Positions 5,518-12,480 are shown, counted from the stretch's first letter. The stretch: DNA of 15,913 bases from CAMBDR01 sp046597185 (GCA_046597185.1 JBKJLF010000166.1:1-15913), one strand, 5' to 3'. Numbers and translations are program-made. Notes: generated from the sequence alone by a model not told the origin.

Positions 5518-7596
5518 TTATTTGCCGGGCTTGGCATGCTGCATTTGATCCAGCGCAAAATTCTGCGCACGCTTTAATGCCTTGTCCACGCTTTGTTCGC
5601 GCAATAAAACTTTGGCAATTTCCAGCCCGGTTTGGTCGGCAATGGTTTGAAACTCGGGAATGCTCACATACTGAACCGGAATATACGCTTTGCCAGTGTC
5701 ACTGCTGACATCGGCCTCTTCAATCGCCTTCAATACAAACCGGGCAAACGGTGCCGCTTTCAGATAGCGCGCTTGGGTATAGGTCGATTTGCGTGTGCCG
5801 GGCGGCACCGCAATCCACCCTTCGCTATTGGCCACGCTTTGAATATAGCTTTGCGAAGTGGCCCAGGCGATGAATTGTTCAGCCTGTTGTTTGTGGCTCG
5901 AAGACGAAGGAATGGCCAAGGCCCAACTCCATAGCCAGACACTGTTTTTACCCGCTTCAAAGCGCGGTGTAGAGGCGTAGCCAAGTTGGCCCGAGACTTT
6001 CGAGCGGCGCGGGTCAAACAACATGCCCGCTGCAACCGTGGCATCGATCCAGATGGCGCAATGCCCCTCTGAAAACAAGGCCAGATTTTCGTTGAAGCCA
6101 TTTTTATCGGCATTCGGTGGGCCATATTTGGTCAGCAAGTCGGCATACTGCGTCACCACGCTTTGCCATGCCGGGGCGGTGAGTTCCGGCTGCCAGCGCA
6201 TATCAAACCAGCGCCCGCCCTTGGCATGTAGCATCATACTAATTAAGGCCATGTTTTCACCCCAGCCCGGTTTGCCACGCAGGCAAATGCCATACACCCC
6301 GGCTGCGGGATTATGGGCTTTTGCCGCCAGGGCCGCAATTTCTTGGTACGAGGGTTGGTCTGGCATGCTCATGTGCGCCTTGGCAAATAAATCCTTGCGG
6401 TAATAGGTCATGGCACTTTCGGCATAAAATGGGAGCGCATACAACTGCCCGTCCTGGGATAAATGCTTGCGCACGGTGGGTAATAAATCGTCGGCGGCAT
6501 AATTTTCAGGCAGATTTTTCAGTGCGCCAATCCAACCGCGTTTTACCCAAATCGGCAATTCATAGGTGCCAATGGTCATGATGTCGAACTGGTCATCGTC
6601 GAGCGCCACATCACTCAATAAGCGGCGGCGCAGGGTGTTTTCATCCATAATGCGCCAGTCCAGTTTAATGCCAGGATTTTGTTTTTCAAAGTCCCGGCTC
6701 AGGCGTTGCATCACCAGCATATCGCTATTGTTCACGGTGCCTATGGTTAATTGCACTTTGTCCGGGTTGGCTTTTTGGGGTAGAAACAAGCCATGTTTGT
6801 TCATGATTTTTTCCAGCGTGCCATCGCGCTGGAGCCGGGCCAGACCTTGATTGAAAGCCGCCAGCCATTGCGCATGATTTTTCTGGCGTTTGGCAAAGCC
6901 GATGTAAAAATTCGACTGTACCTGGGGAGTTTTCATGAATTCCAGTTGCCCAATCAATTGGGGCCGCTGGCTAATCATTAATTCGGCAGCGCTATATTTG
7001 TCGATCAAGGCCAGTTGTACCCGATCCTGTAGCAACATATCGAGGTTTTGCAAATCATTGGTAAAAAATTCACGCTTCAAATGGGTGGCTTGATCCAAGC
7101 CAGGCAGGGAAACGCCCTCACGCACCGCGCCCAAGCGATAGCTTGCCAGGGCCGGGGCCGGGGGCGGAACCGGGGGCGGGACCGGGGGCGGGACATTAAA
7201 CACGTTGGCAGCGCTACCCAGGACGGGCAGGGTGGGCAGGGTCAGGCTACGTTTTTTCAATAAGCCGGTGACACCACCATAAAAGGGCGTGGAATACACA
7301 AATTCACTATTGGCACTGGTATCGGCTTCGGAGCAAACCATGCCCACCGCATCCCCTTGGCTAGCCTGCAACCTGGCCCTGGCCCAGCTTGAAAACTGGA
7401 GTTTTACACGATAGTCAGAATGTTTAAAGGCTGCGTCGATTAACTCTGCGACATAGCCGCCTTGCGCCAGATTCGCGCCCACATATGGCGCGCGCTCGCC
7501 ACTCATCAGGGTTAGCACGGTTTGTGCTTGGCTAGGCCAGGTCCACAGCAAACCAAGCCAAAAGAGTATGATCAATCCGACATGGCGCAAACGCAT
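5518..7596 (-). CDS. Tandem periplasmic solute-binding protein fusion (SBP_bac_3-like + SBP_bac_1-like)
   Basis: This 692-residue exported protein has a signal peptide (MRLRHVGLIILFWLGLLWTW) ending at about QAQ. The first half, about residues 25-275, looks like a family 3 (amino-acid type) solute-binding domain: ERAPYVGANLAQGGYVAELI, then FSSWARARLQ, and LFLPQ at its end. The second half, from about 283, resembles sorbitol/mannitol-type family 1 binding proteins: LTIGTVNNSDMLVMQRLSRDF, FDIMTIGTYELPIWVKRGWI and FSEGHCAIWIDATVAAG. A Pro-rich tract (VPPPVPPPVPPPAP, about 134-148) from a 12-bp DNA repeat sits inside the first domain. No permease or ATPase gene for it is adjacent. ATG 7596 is preferred over the longer frame from 7647 because GGGAGC precedes it and the signal peptide starts there. 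Substrate unknown. Confidence 0.85.
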   Translation of the reverse strand: MRLRHVGLIILFWLGLLWTWPSQAQTVLTLMSGERAPYVGANLAQGGYVAELIDAAFKHSDYRVKLQFSSWARARLQASQGDAVGMVCSEADTSANSEFVYSTPFYGGVTGLLKKRSLTLPTLPVLGSAANVFNVPPPVPPPVPPPAPALASYRLGAVREGVSLPGLDQATHLKREFFTNDLQNLDMLLQDRVQLALIDKYSAAELMISQRPQLIGQLEFMKTPQVQSNFYIGFAKRQKNHAQWLAAFNQGLARLQRDGTLEKIMNKHGLFLPQKANPDKVQLTIGTVNNSDMLVMQRLSRDFEKQNPGIKLDWRIMDENTLRRRLLSDVALDDDQFDIMTIGTYELPIWVKRGWIGALKNLPENYAADDLLPTVRKHLSQDGQLYALPFYAESAMTYYRKDLFAKAHMSMPDQPSYQEIAALAAKAHNPAAGVYGICLRGKPGWGENMALISMMLHAKGGRWFDMRWQPELTAPAWQSVVTQYADLLTKYGPPNADKNGFNENLALFSEGHCAIWIDATVAAGMLFDPRRSKVSGQLGYASTPRFEAGKNSVWLWSWALAIPSSSSHKQQAEQFIAWATSQSYIQSVANSEGWIAVPPGTRKSTYTQARYLKAAPFARFVLKAIEEADVSSDTGKAYIPVQYVSIPEFQTIADQTGLEIAKVLLREQSVDKALKRAQNFALDQMQHAKPGK
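7158..7193 (-). repeat. 12-bp tandem repeat (three units) in solute-binding fusion gene
   Basis: CCGGGGGCGGAA is followed by CCGGGGGCGGGA twice (plus-strand reading), with a degenerate partial unit before it. On the coding strand it yields the repeated V-P-P-P units. Confidence 0.88.
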
Positions 7597-7671
7597 GATT
7601 TTTGCTCCCAAAAAATCTGAAACTAGAAATTTAAAAACCGAAGCCATGGTACGGCGTTGGGGGTGGCGTGG

Positions 7672-7704
7672 TATTTCAGTGTAGCAAATTAACGCACTGA
7701 AATA
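7672..7704. promoter_or_regulatory. 10-bp inverted repeat upstream of the solute-binding fusion gene
   Basis: TATTTCAGTG (7672-7681) and CACTGAAATA (7695-7704) form a perfect inverted repeat with a 13-base spacer, 76-108 bases upstream of the ATG at 7596. In the minus-strand direction TACACT lies across the proximal edge and could be a -10 element. This is a candidate operator and does not resemble the six-copy palindrome. Confidence 0.45.
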
Positions 7705-7813
7705 TCATTTTTTTACAGCCATGCTTAAAAAATCTGAAGGCCCAAGCGCTCAGCTAACGCCATCCGGGGCAGACTTTTGCCATTTGTATTGGGTGGATGT
7801 TGCGTGCCTAGTT

Positions 7814-7861
7814 TTGGGTGCGTAGTTGGGTGCGGGCTTGGGTACGGGCTTGGGTACGTTA
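7814..7861. repeat. 12-bp tandem repeat (four units) in non-coding leader
   Basis: Four contiguous units TTGGGTGCGTAG, TTGGGTGCGGGC, TTGGGTACGGGC and TTGGGTACGTTA. The last unit runs into the P3 palindrome and supplies its GTACG arm. No supported gene covers this stretch. Confidence 0.85.
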
Positions 7862-7895
7862 GCGAACAGACCCACCGGCTGACGCAGTCTATAAC
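7854..7895 (+). promoter_or_regulatory. Palindrome promoter P3 of the DUF4398-OmpA-ferritin group
   Basis: GTACG-TTAG-CGAAC followed by AGAC (7854-7871), then 18 bases, then TATAAC (7890-7895), a good -10 match. The inferred start near 7902 gives a leader of about 43 bases to the ATG at 7945. The arms differ from the other copies by one base (CGAAC). Confidence 0.65.
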
Positions 7896-7944
7896 CGTAC
7901 TGGATAAGGTGGATTCGATTCAATCCATCAATGAGGAGAAGATC

Positions 7945-8337
7945 ATGTTCATAAAAAAGAGTAAGGTCGGCCGTTGGCTGTTGGCAGGCGCAGTACTGTT
8001 GGCCAGTAGCGCCTGCACCAGCATGAAGACGCCAACCACGGCACAAGTGGCGGTCTCCAACGCGGCGCTGGAAAATGCCGCCAACGCGGGCGCACCGGAA
8101 TTTGCCCCCGTCGAAATGGGGGAGGCGCGCGAGAAGATGGCGCGTGCCAATCAGGCCATGGCCGTGAAGGACTACAAACTGGCCAGTGATTTGGCGGCGC
8201 AAGCGCAGGCCGATGCCAAGCTGGCGCAAGCCAAGGCCAATTCAAGCAAGGCGCAAAGCGCTGCCAATGCTTTGCAGGATGATATTCGGGTGCTGCGTGA
8301 AGAATTGGCGCGTGCCAATAAAGCGTCGCCCCAATAA
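7945..8337 (+). CDS. DUF4398 domain small lipoprotein
   Basis: This 130-residue protein has a lipoprotein signal: MFIKKSK, then a hydrophobic core ending ASSAC, so Cys about residue 24 would be lipidated. The mature part is Ala-rich and helical (LENAANAGAPEFAPVEMGEA, then AREKMARANQAM), the DUF4398 pattern, and ends in a coiled coil (LQDDIRVLREELARAN). GAGGAG at 7933-7938 sets the start. These proteins usually sit next to an OmpA-domain lipoprotein, as here, and are thought to act in the periplasm or cell envelope. Their biochemical role is unknown. First gene after P3, probably co-transcribed with the next two. Confidence 0.88.
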   Translation: MFIKKSKVGRWLLAGAVLLASSACTSMKTPTTAQVAVSNAALENAANAGAPEFAPVEMGEAREKMARANQAMAVKDYKLASDLAAQAQADAKLAQAKANSSKAQSAANALQDDIRVLREELARANKASPQ

Positions 8338-8346
8338 TTGATTACT

Positions 8347-8378
8347 CGGCCACTTGGCCACCCGGCCATCCGGTCACT
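8347..8378. repeat. 8-bp tandem repeat, four units, between two lipoprotein genes
   Basis: CGGCCACT, TGGCCACC, CGGCCATC and CGGTCACT follow each other in the 61-base gap between the stop at 8337 and the next start. It ends shortly before the ribosome binding site. No stable hairpin with a T-run is seen, so it is not an obvious terminator. Confidence 0.75.
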
Positions 8379-8398
8379 TTTACTTCTTAAAGGAATGC

Positions 8399-9334
8399 AT
8401 GATGAAAACGATTTATTTAACTCCAGTCGCGGTGGCCATCACGGTTTTGCTGGCTGCCTGCGGTTCGCTGCCAACCAGTACCCCTTTGCTTGAGCAAACC
8501 CGCATCAATTACCTGGCGGCCGAATCCAATCCGGCGGTCAGTAAGTATGCCGCATTGGAGTTGCACCAAGCCAATGAGGCACTGGTCAAGGCCAATGTTG
8601 CGGCGAAAGAGCGCCAGGGAGCCGACGATATCGATTCCCTCGCTTATCTGGCCAAACAAAAAATCGCTTTAGCCCAGGAAGCGGCTAGCCGAAAAGAAGC
8701 CGAGGCCCAGATAGCCATGGCTGGCAAGGAGCGCGACCAAATCCGCTTGGCGCAGCGCACCAATGAAGCCGATCAAGCCAATATGACGGCGGAAAATGCC
8801 AAAATGGCCGAGGAAAAAGCCAAAATGGCCACCCGTAGTGCGCAAAGCGAAGCGGCTGCGGCGCAGGGCGCAGCGGTCGATGCGCAACGCCAAACCGCCG
8901 AGGCGCAAGCGCATGCGGCGCAACTGGCGGCGCAATTGGCTGAGCTGTCGGCAAAAAAAACCGAGCGCGGCATGGTCATCACCATTGGTGATGTTTTGTT
9001 TGGGGTTGATCGTTCCAGCCTGACTGCCCAGGGCCTGGCCAGCATCGATAAATTGGCCGTGGTCATGCAGCAAAACCCGGAGCGCACCGTCATGGTGGAA
9101 GGTTTTACCGATAGCAACGGATCAAAGGCCTACAACCAAACCTTGTCCGAACAACGCGCTCAGTCGGTCGGCTTGGCCTTACAACAGCGCGGCATCGCCC
9201 AGACCCGCATCGCCACCCGTGGTTTTGGTGAAACCAATCCGATCGCCTCCAATGCCAGTGCTGCAGAGCGGCAACTCAACCGCCGGGTTGAAATTGTGTT
9301 GTCGGACGAGAGAGGCAAGATTGCAGGTCGTTAA
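8399..9334 (+). CDS. OmpA-domain lipoprotein with DUF4398-like N-terminus
   Basis: This 311-residue lipoprotein has lipobox LLAAC (Cys about residue 21). Three parts follow: a DUF4398-like segment (LEQTRINYLAAESNPAVSKY, then LHQANEALVKANVA), a long Ala/Glu/Gln-rich coiled coil (about 95-200), and a C-terminal OmpA peptidoglycan-binding domain. The last is marked by GDVLFGVDRSSLTAQG, EGFTDSNGSKAYNQTLSEQR, RGFGETNPIASN and NRRVEIVL. It would tether the outer membrane to the cell wall. ATGs at 8399 and 8402 are both possible, with AAAGG at 8388-8392. It lies 61 bases after the small DUF4398 lipoprotein and 23 bases before the ferritin-like gene, so the three are probably one operon. Confidence 0.9.
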   Translation: MMKTIYLTPVAVAITVLLAACGSLPTSTPLLEQTRINYLAAESNPAVSKYAALELHQANEALVKANVAAKERQGADDIDSLAYLAKQKIALAQEAASRKEAEAQIAMAGKERDQIRLAQRTNEADQANMTAENAKMAEEKAKMATRSAQSEAAAAQGAAVDAQRQTAEAQAHAAQLAAQLAELSAKKTERGMVITIGDVLFGVDRSSLTAQGLASIDKLAVVMQQNPERTVMVEGFTDSNGSKAYNQTLSEQRAQSVGLALQQRGIAQTRIATRGFGETNPIASNASAAERQLNRRVEIVLSDERGKIAGR

Positions 9335-9357
9335 CCCTTACATTTTGAAAGACTATC

Positions 9358-9885
9358 ATGTTCCAATCCAATAAAACCGGCATCGATACCGATGCGATTC
9401 GTGCCGCCGCACGTAATTTTGATGATGGCGCTGTCACCGCAGGCTACCGGGGTGACCGTAACGAAGTGATCGCCCTGTTGAACGGGGCGCTGGCAACTGA
9501 ACTGGTCTGCATTTTGCGCTACAAGCGCCATTACTACACCGTTAGCGGCCTACAAAACGGCCCGATCAAGGCAGAATTTCTGCAACACGCGATTGAAGAG
9601 CAAGGCCATGCCGACCTGTTGGCCGAGCGCATTGTGCAATTGAACGGCAAGCCCGATTTCAATCCGGCCAGTCTGACCGAACGCAGCCATGCCGAGTATG
9701 ATGAGAGCGATAATATCCAGGCCATGATCAAAAGCAATTTGATTGCTGAACGGGTGGCGATTGAAGCGTACCGCCAAATGCTGCGCACCATCGGCGATAC
9801 CGATCCGACCACCAGCCATATGCTGGTGGGGATTATGGCAACCGAAGAAGAACATGCGGAGGATATGCGGGATTTATTGACCTGA
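9358..9885 (+). CDS. Ferritin-like (bacterioferritin-type) di-iron protein
   Basis: This 175-residue four-helix protein has a complete ferroxidase-style ligand set: E48 (ATELVCILRY), E81 and H84 (EEQGHAD), E131 (LIAERVAIEAY), E163 and H166 (TEEEHAED). This is the spacing of bacterioferritin-like di-iron sites. It probably oxidises and sequesters iron or limits peroxide damage in the cytoplasm. No haem-ligand assignment can be made. GAAAG precedes the ATG. Third gene after P3, which links an iron/oxidative function to the envelope lipoproteins upstream. Whether it forms a storage cage or only a smaller oligomer cannot be judged. Confidence 0.88.
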   Translation: MFQSNKTGIDTDAIRAAARNFDDGAVTAGYRGDRNEVIALLNGALATELVCILRYKRHYYTVSGLQNGPIKAEFLQHAIEEQGHADLLAERIVQLNGKPDFNPASLTERSHAEYDESDNIQAMIKSNLIAERVAIEAYRQMLRTIGDTDPTTSHMLVGIMATEEEHAEDMRDLLT

Positions 9886-10001
9886 TGTGGATTACAATTC
9901 CCCTCCCGTGGAAGGGGTGCCCGCAGGGCGGGGTGGTTGGGGGGAGGGGGCTTGCCTTCAAACCAGATCGAAGCGGTCAGCCTTCATGATGAATTTCTCT
10001 T
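9886..10001. repeat. GC-rich intergenic stretch, possible REP-like element or terminator
   Basis: The gap between two convergent genes holds a C-rich then G-rich run with a short stem (CCCCT at 9900-9904, AGGGG at 9913-9917), then several G-tracts up to about 9950. Similar sequences recur between genes in many betaproteobacteria (from memory). It may end transcription of the ferritin-like or DUF3494 genes, but no clear T-run follows. Confidence 0.35.
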
Positions 10002-10469
10002 TCAGAATAGCTTGGCCTTTGCGTCAGTGCGCTGGCGGGAACGCAGTTTGGTCATCACCAGCAACAACAGCAATCCAAAGCCTGACATCAACGCCGTGCC
10101 GGGTTCCGGTACTGGCGATACGCCACTATAGCCATTGCTGCTGTAATCATTGCAGGCCGTGTCGCACCGGGAATAGACCGCGTTATGGTTCATGGTTACT
10201 GCGGCATTCAGGGCCAGCGCCCGGCCACCGAAAATACTGGCACCCGTCAAGGAAAAGCTGCCGGAACCGGTGATGGCTGTACCCGGCCAAACACCCAGGT
10301 CGCCCACCAGCACGGTAGCGCCAGTGTTGGTAATGGTGCTTGCGGCTAAGACTGAAAAATCCTGCGCCGTGCCTGGTAGAGGCAGGGTGGATGCCTCTAC
10401 CACCCCGAAGGGGGCTACACCGAAAGTCAACGTCAAAAGGAACGGCGTCGCAATCTTAATCATATTCAT
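10002..10469 (-). CDS. Shortened DUF3494 (ice-binding-like) PEP-CTERM protein
   Basis: This 155-residue exported protein has a signal peptide (MNMIKIATPFLLTLTFGV) and a C-terminal PEP-CTERM sorting signal: VPEPG, a hydrophobic helix, then KLRSRQR. It would be handled by exosortase. Between them, LGVWPGTAITG and the preceding FSVLAASTITNTGATVLVGD match the start of DUF3494 ice-binding-like domains, and ASIFGGRALALNAAVTMNHN matches their end. The middle of the usual beta-helix, roughly 110-120 residues, is absent, so the two ends are joined in frame. It may be a degraded gene or a minimal surface protein. ATG 10469 is preferred to 10496 because AAAGAAAG precedes it and the signal peptide begins there. 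Promoter P4 reads into it. Confidence 0.8.
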   Translation of the reverse strand: MNMIKIATPFLLTLTFGVAPFGVVEASTLPLPGTAQDFSVLAASTITNTGATVLVGDLGVWPGTAITGSGSFSLTGASIFGGRALALNAAVTMNHNAVYSRCDTACNDYSSNGYSGVSPVPEPGTALMSGFGLLLLLVMTKLRSRQRTDAKAKLF

Positions 10470-10603
10470 CTGAGACTTTCTTTGCGAGCTATGCACCCGC
10501 TAATGTTGAACTTGCTGACCAGGCACAAGAGTAAAAGCCATCACTCCACACGGATAATTTATGTAATGAAACCAGGGAGTGACATGAAAAATTGCCACAT
10601 TTC

Positions 10604-10645
10604 ATGATAGCAATAACTTTTTGCTATGTCGGTACGGTGGCGCAC
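10604..10645 (-). promoter_or_regulatory. Palindrome promoter P4 of the DUF3494 PEP-CTERM gene
   Basis: On the minus strand GTGCG-CCAC-CGTAC followed by CGAC (10628-10645), then 18 bases, then TATCAT (10604-10609), the best -10 of the set. It is divergent from P5. Confidence 0.68.
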
Positions 10646-10674
10646 GCTCTTTCTGGCAATTCTTTTTGCGCTGA

Positions 10675-10716
10675 GTGCGTTACCGTACCGACGCCATTGT
10701 CCGTTTCAGGCAAGAT
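10675..10716 (+). promoter_or_regulatory. Palindrome promoter P5 of the PRC-barrel gene
   Basis: GTGCG-TTAC-CGTAC followed by CGAC (10675-10692), then 18 bases, then CAAGAT (10711-10716), a weak -10. Its CGTACCGAC tail and that of P4 form an 11-bp perfect inverted repeat facing outwards (10628-10638 and 10682-10692). The two palindrome centres are 43 bp apart. Confidence 0.6.
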
Positions 10717-10748
10717 GAAGCTTCCACCTTAATCAAAGAGGACTCAAA

Positions 10749-11147
10749 ATGAACCACATTGAACGCGATATTTATGGCATGTACAAAAAACACAATCATG
10801 ACGGCCCTGGCCCGGCTCTCATGGGGGCCAATACCCTGATTGGGGATAAAGTACATAATTTGCAGGATGAATCTCTGGGCGAGGTCAAGGAGATTATGCT
10901 TGATATGCGCACCGGCAAAATCGCCTATGCCGTGCTTTCCTACGGGGGCATATTGGGTATGGGCGAAAAGCTGCTGGCCGTACCTTGGAGTGCTTTAACC
11001 TTGGATTCGGAGAAAAAATGCTTTCTGCTGAATGTACGGAAAGAACGCTTTGACGATGCCCCGGGCTTTGATGCCGATAACTGGCCGAATATGGCAGATT
11101 TGGCTTGGGCTTCCGGGATTAATCGCTATTATCAAATCAAGGAATAG
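10749..11147 (+). CDS. PRC-barrel domain protein
   Basis: This 132-residue protein has no signal peptide. A PRC-barrel fold is indicated by NTLIGDKVHNLQDESLGEVK, then EIMLDMRTGKIAYAVLSYGG, LLAVPWSALTL and CFLLNVRKE. Such stand-alone cytoplasmic PRC-barrel proteins occur widely beside stress genes in betaproteobacteria. Their molecular role is not established. AAAGAGG at 10734-10740 sets the start. It is driven by P5 and ends at the palindromic terminator at 11192. Confidence 0.9.
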   Translation: MNHIERDIYGMYKKHNHDGPGPALMGANTLIGDKVHNLQDESLGEVKEIMLDMRTGKIAYAVLSYGGILGMGEKLLAVPWSALTLDSEKKCFLLNVRKERFDDAPGFDADNWPNMADLAWASGINRYYQIKE

Positions 11148-11191
11148 CACGACTTGGGCAGGAGTACTCGCTTGAATCTGTCAAATGAAGT

Positions 11192-11221
11192 TTCGCCCGG
11201 GCTAGCCCGGGCGAACTTTTT
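11192..11221 (+). terminator. Rho-independent terminator, 24-bp perfect palindrome plus T-run
   Basis: A perfect inverted repeat at 11192-11215 (arm TTCGCCCGGGCT) is followed by C and five Ts (11217-11221). It lies between the convergent PRC-barrel and OmpA genes. The T-run favours the plus direction, but the stem could also stop minus-strand transcripts. Confidence 0.88.
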
Positions 11222-11223
11222 CT

Positions 11224-12381
11224 CTAGCGTGAAACCGTGCGCGTACCGACTACTTCCACCGTAACACGACGATTCCTGGCGCGGTTTTCTGCAGTCTTAT
11301 TATCGACGACGGGATCGCTTTCGCCTTTGCCTTCGGTAAATACACGAGCCGGATCAATGTTTTTGCCAGTTATATAGGCTTTCACCGCCTCGGCCCGGCG
11401 CATCGACAGTCTTTGGTTGTATTCATCCGTGCCCACCGAATCAGTATGCCCAACCGTGACAATCACTTCGGTATTGATGCCCTGTAATTTGGCCAGAAAT
11501 TCGTCGAGCGCAGTTTTACCATCGGCTTTGAGCTCGGCTTTATCAAAGTCAAACAAGGCTTCGGCAGCGAAGCTGACCTTTTCTGAGGTGGCCACCGGGG
11601 CAGGGCGCGGTGGTGGCTCCTGCGCGCGTGCAATTTCCACTGGCGCTGGCCGGGTTTCGCTAAATGGTATCGGTTCAGGTGCCGGGGTAGTGCTGACCTG
11701 ACTGCGGGAGCTTGTCGGTTGGCCGAATTTATACACCAGGCTCACGGAGTATAAATCGATATCACGCCGATTGCGCACCGGGCTGCTGATGCGGTAACGC
11801 TCTACTTCCCCGCGCATGGCCAGCACTTCATTAAACTTGTATTCTATACCCAGCCCAAGCTTGGGGTTGATTTTACGATCATCCCCGTTCAAAATCAAAC
11901 CCAGGCGCGAACCACTGAATTCGGAATTACTCCGGGCATACGCCGCACCCAGTCGCCCATACACCGACACCTGTTGCGAAAAAGGTGCCTGCAGTAGCAT
12001 ATCCAGATTCCAGCCGCGTACCTTGTCGCGCCCACTTAAGGTGCCAAGGGGGACGGTGCTGGCATCAAAGCCAAAGCGGCCCAGATCAAACCAGCCGCCT
12101 TCGAGCGCCAGATTGCTGCCCAACTGCTTGCCTAAAAACAGCTTGTAGCCGGTATCGCGCTGGTCACTATTAATTAAGACGCTGGTAGAGCCGGCATTGG
12201 TCAGCGCACTGGCGATCGCGCTTTCATTGAGCTTGGCTTTACTGGCACCGACACCGCTACCCAGATACCAAGCTGAATTGGCCCAGTCCGGATGGCTCCA
12301 GTCGTCGGCGGCGTTGGCCAAGGGGGAAAGCAGGGCGCAACCGGCCATGCCAACAGAGGGAAAGAGTTTAATGAAATTCAT
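11224..12381 (-). CDS. OmpA-family outer membrane porin
   Basis: This 385-residue protein has a signal peptide (MNFIKLFPSVGMAGCALL, cleaved near NAADD). An eight-strand-type beta-barrel follows (about 25-205, with YLGSGVGASKAKL, YKLFLGKQLGSNLALEGGWF, PKLGLGIEYKF and YSVSLVYKFG), then a Pro-rich linker (about 210-250) and a C-terminal OmpA domain. The OmpA domain is shown by ALFDFDKAELKADGKTALDE, GHTDSVGTDEYNQRLSMRRA and NRRVTVEVVG. It anchors the outer membrane to peptidoglycan. ATG 12381 is preferred because GGAGAAA lies just upstream, and the longer frame from 12414 would spoil the signal peptide. Three 10-bp A-tract repeats lie in its leader. It is the last gene of the minus-strand group downstream of P6, possibly with its own promoter. 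Confidence 0.9.
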   Translation of the reverse strand: MNFIKLFPSVGMAGCALLSPLANAADDWSHPDWANSAWYLGSGVGASKAKLNESAIASALTNAGSTSVLINSDQRDTGYKLFLGKQLGSNLALEGGWFDLGRFGFDASTVPLGTLSGRDKVRGWNLDMLLQAPFSQQVSVYGRLGAAYARSNSEFSGSRLGLILNGDDRKINPKLGLGIEYKFNEVLAMRGEVERYRISSPVRNRRDIDLYSVSLVYKFGQPTSSRSQVSTTPAPEPIPFSETRPAPVEIARAQEPPPRPAPVATSEKVSFAAEALFDFDKAELKADGKTALDEFLAKLQGINTEVIVTVGHTDSVGTDEYNQRLSMRRAEAVKAYITGKNIDPARVFTEGKGESDPVVDNKTAENRARNRRVTVEVVGTRTVSR

Positions 12382-12410
12382 GCTGATTTCTCCAAAGATG
12401 TATAAAAAAT

Positions 12411-12440
12411 CCAAAAAAATCCAAAAAAATCCAAAAAAAT
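12411..12440. repeat. 10-bp A-tract tandem repeat, three units, in OmpA leader
   Basis: CCAAAAAAAT is repeated three times exactly, with a related TATAAAAAAT before it. It lies 30-59 bases upstream of the OmpA start. A period of about one helical turn with phased A-tracts suggests intrinsically bent DNA or a U-rich leader on the transcript. Confidence 0.85.
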
Positions 12441-12480
12441 CTGCGACAGGGCGCGCAGGTGTGCCATCCTGTCTTTTTGG

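Noticed and set aside
7750..7861. Minus-strand frame with Pro-rich four-residue units (VPKP, VPKP, APNY) that could be the tail of a lost gene
   Set aside because: The frame runs antisense through the well-supported DUF4398 lipoprotein gene and the P3 promoter, and no conserved domain is visible; the Pro units follow simply from the 12-bp DNA repeat.
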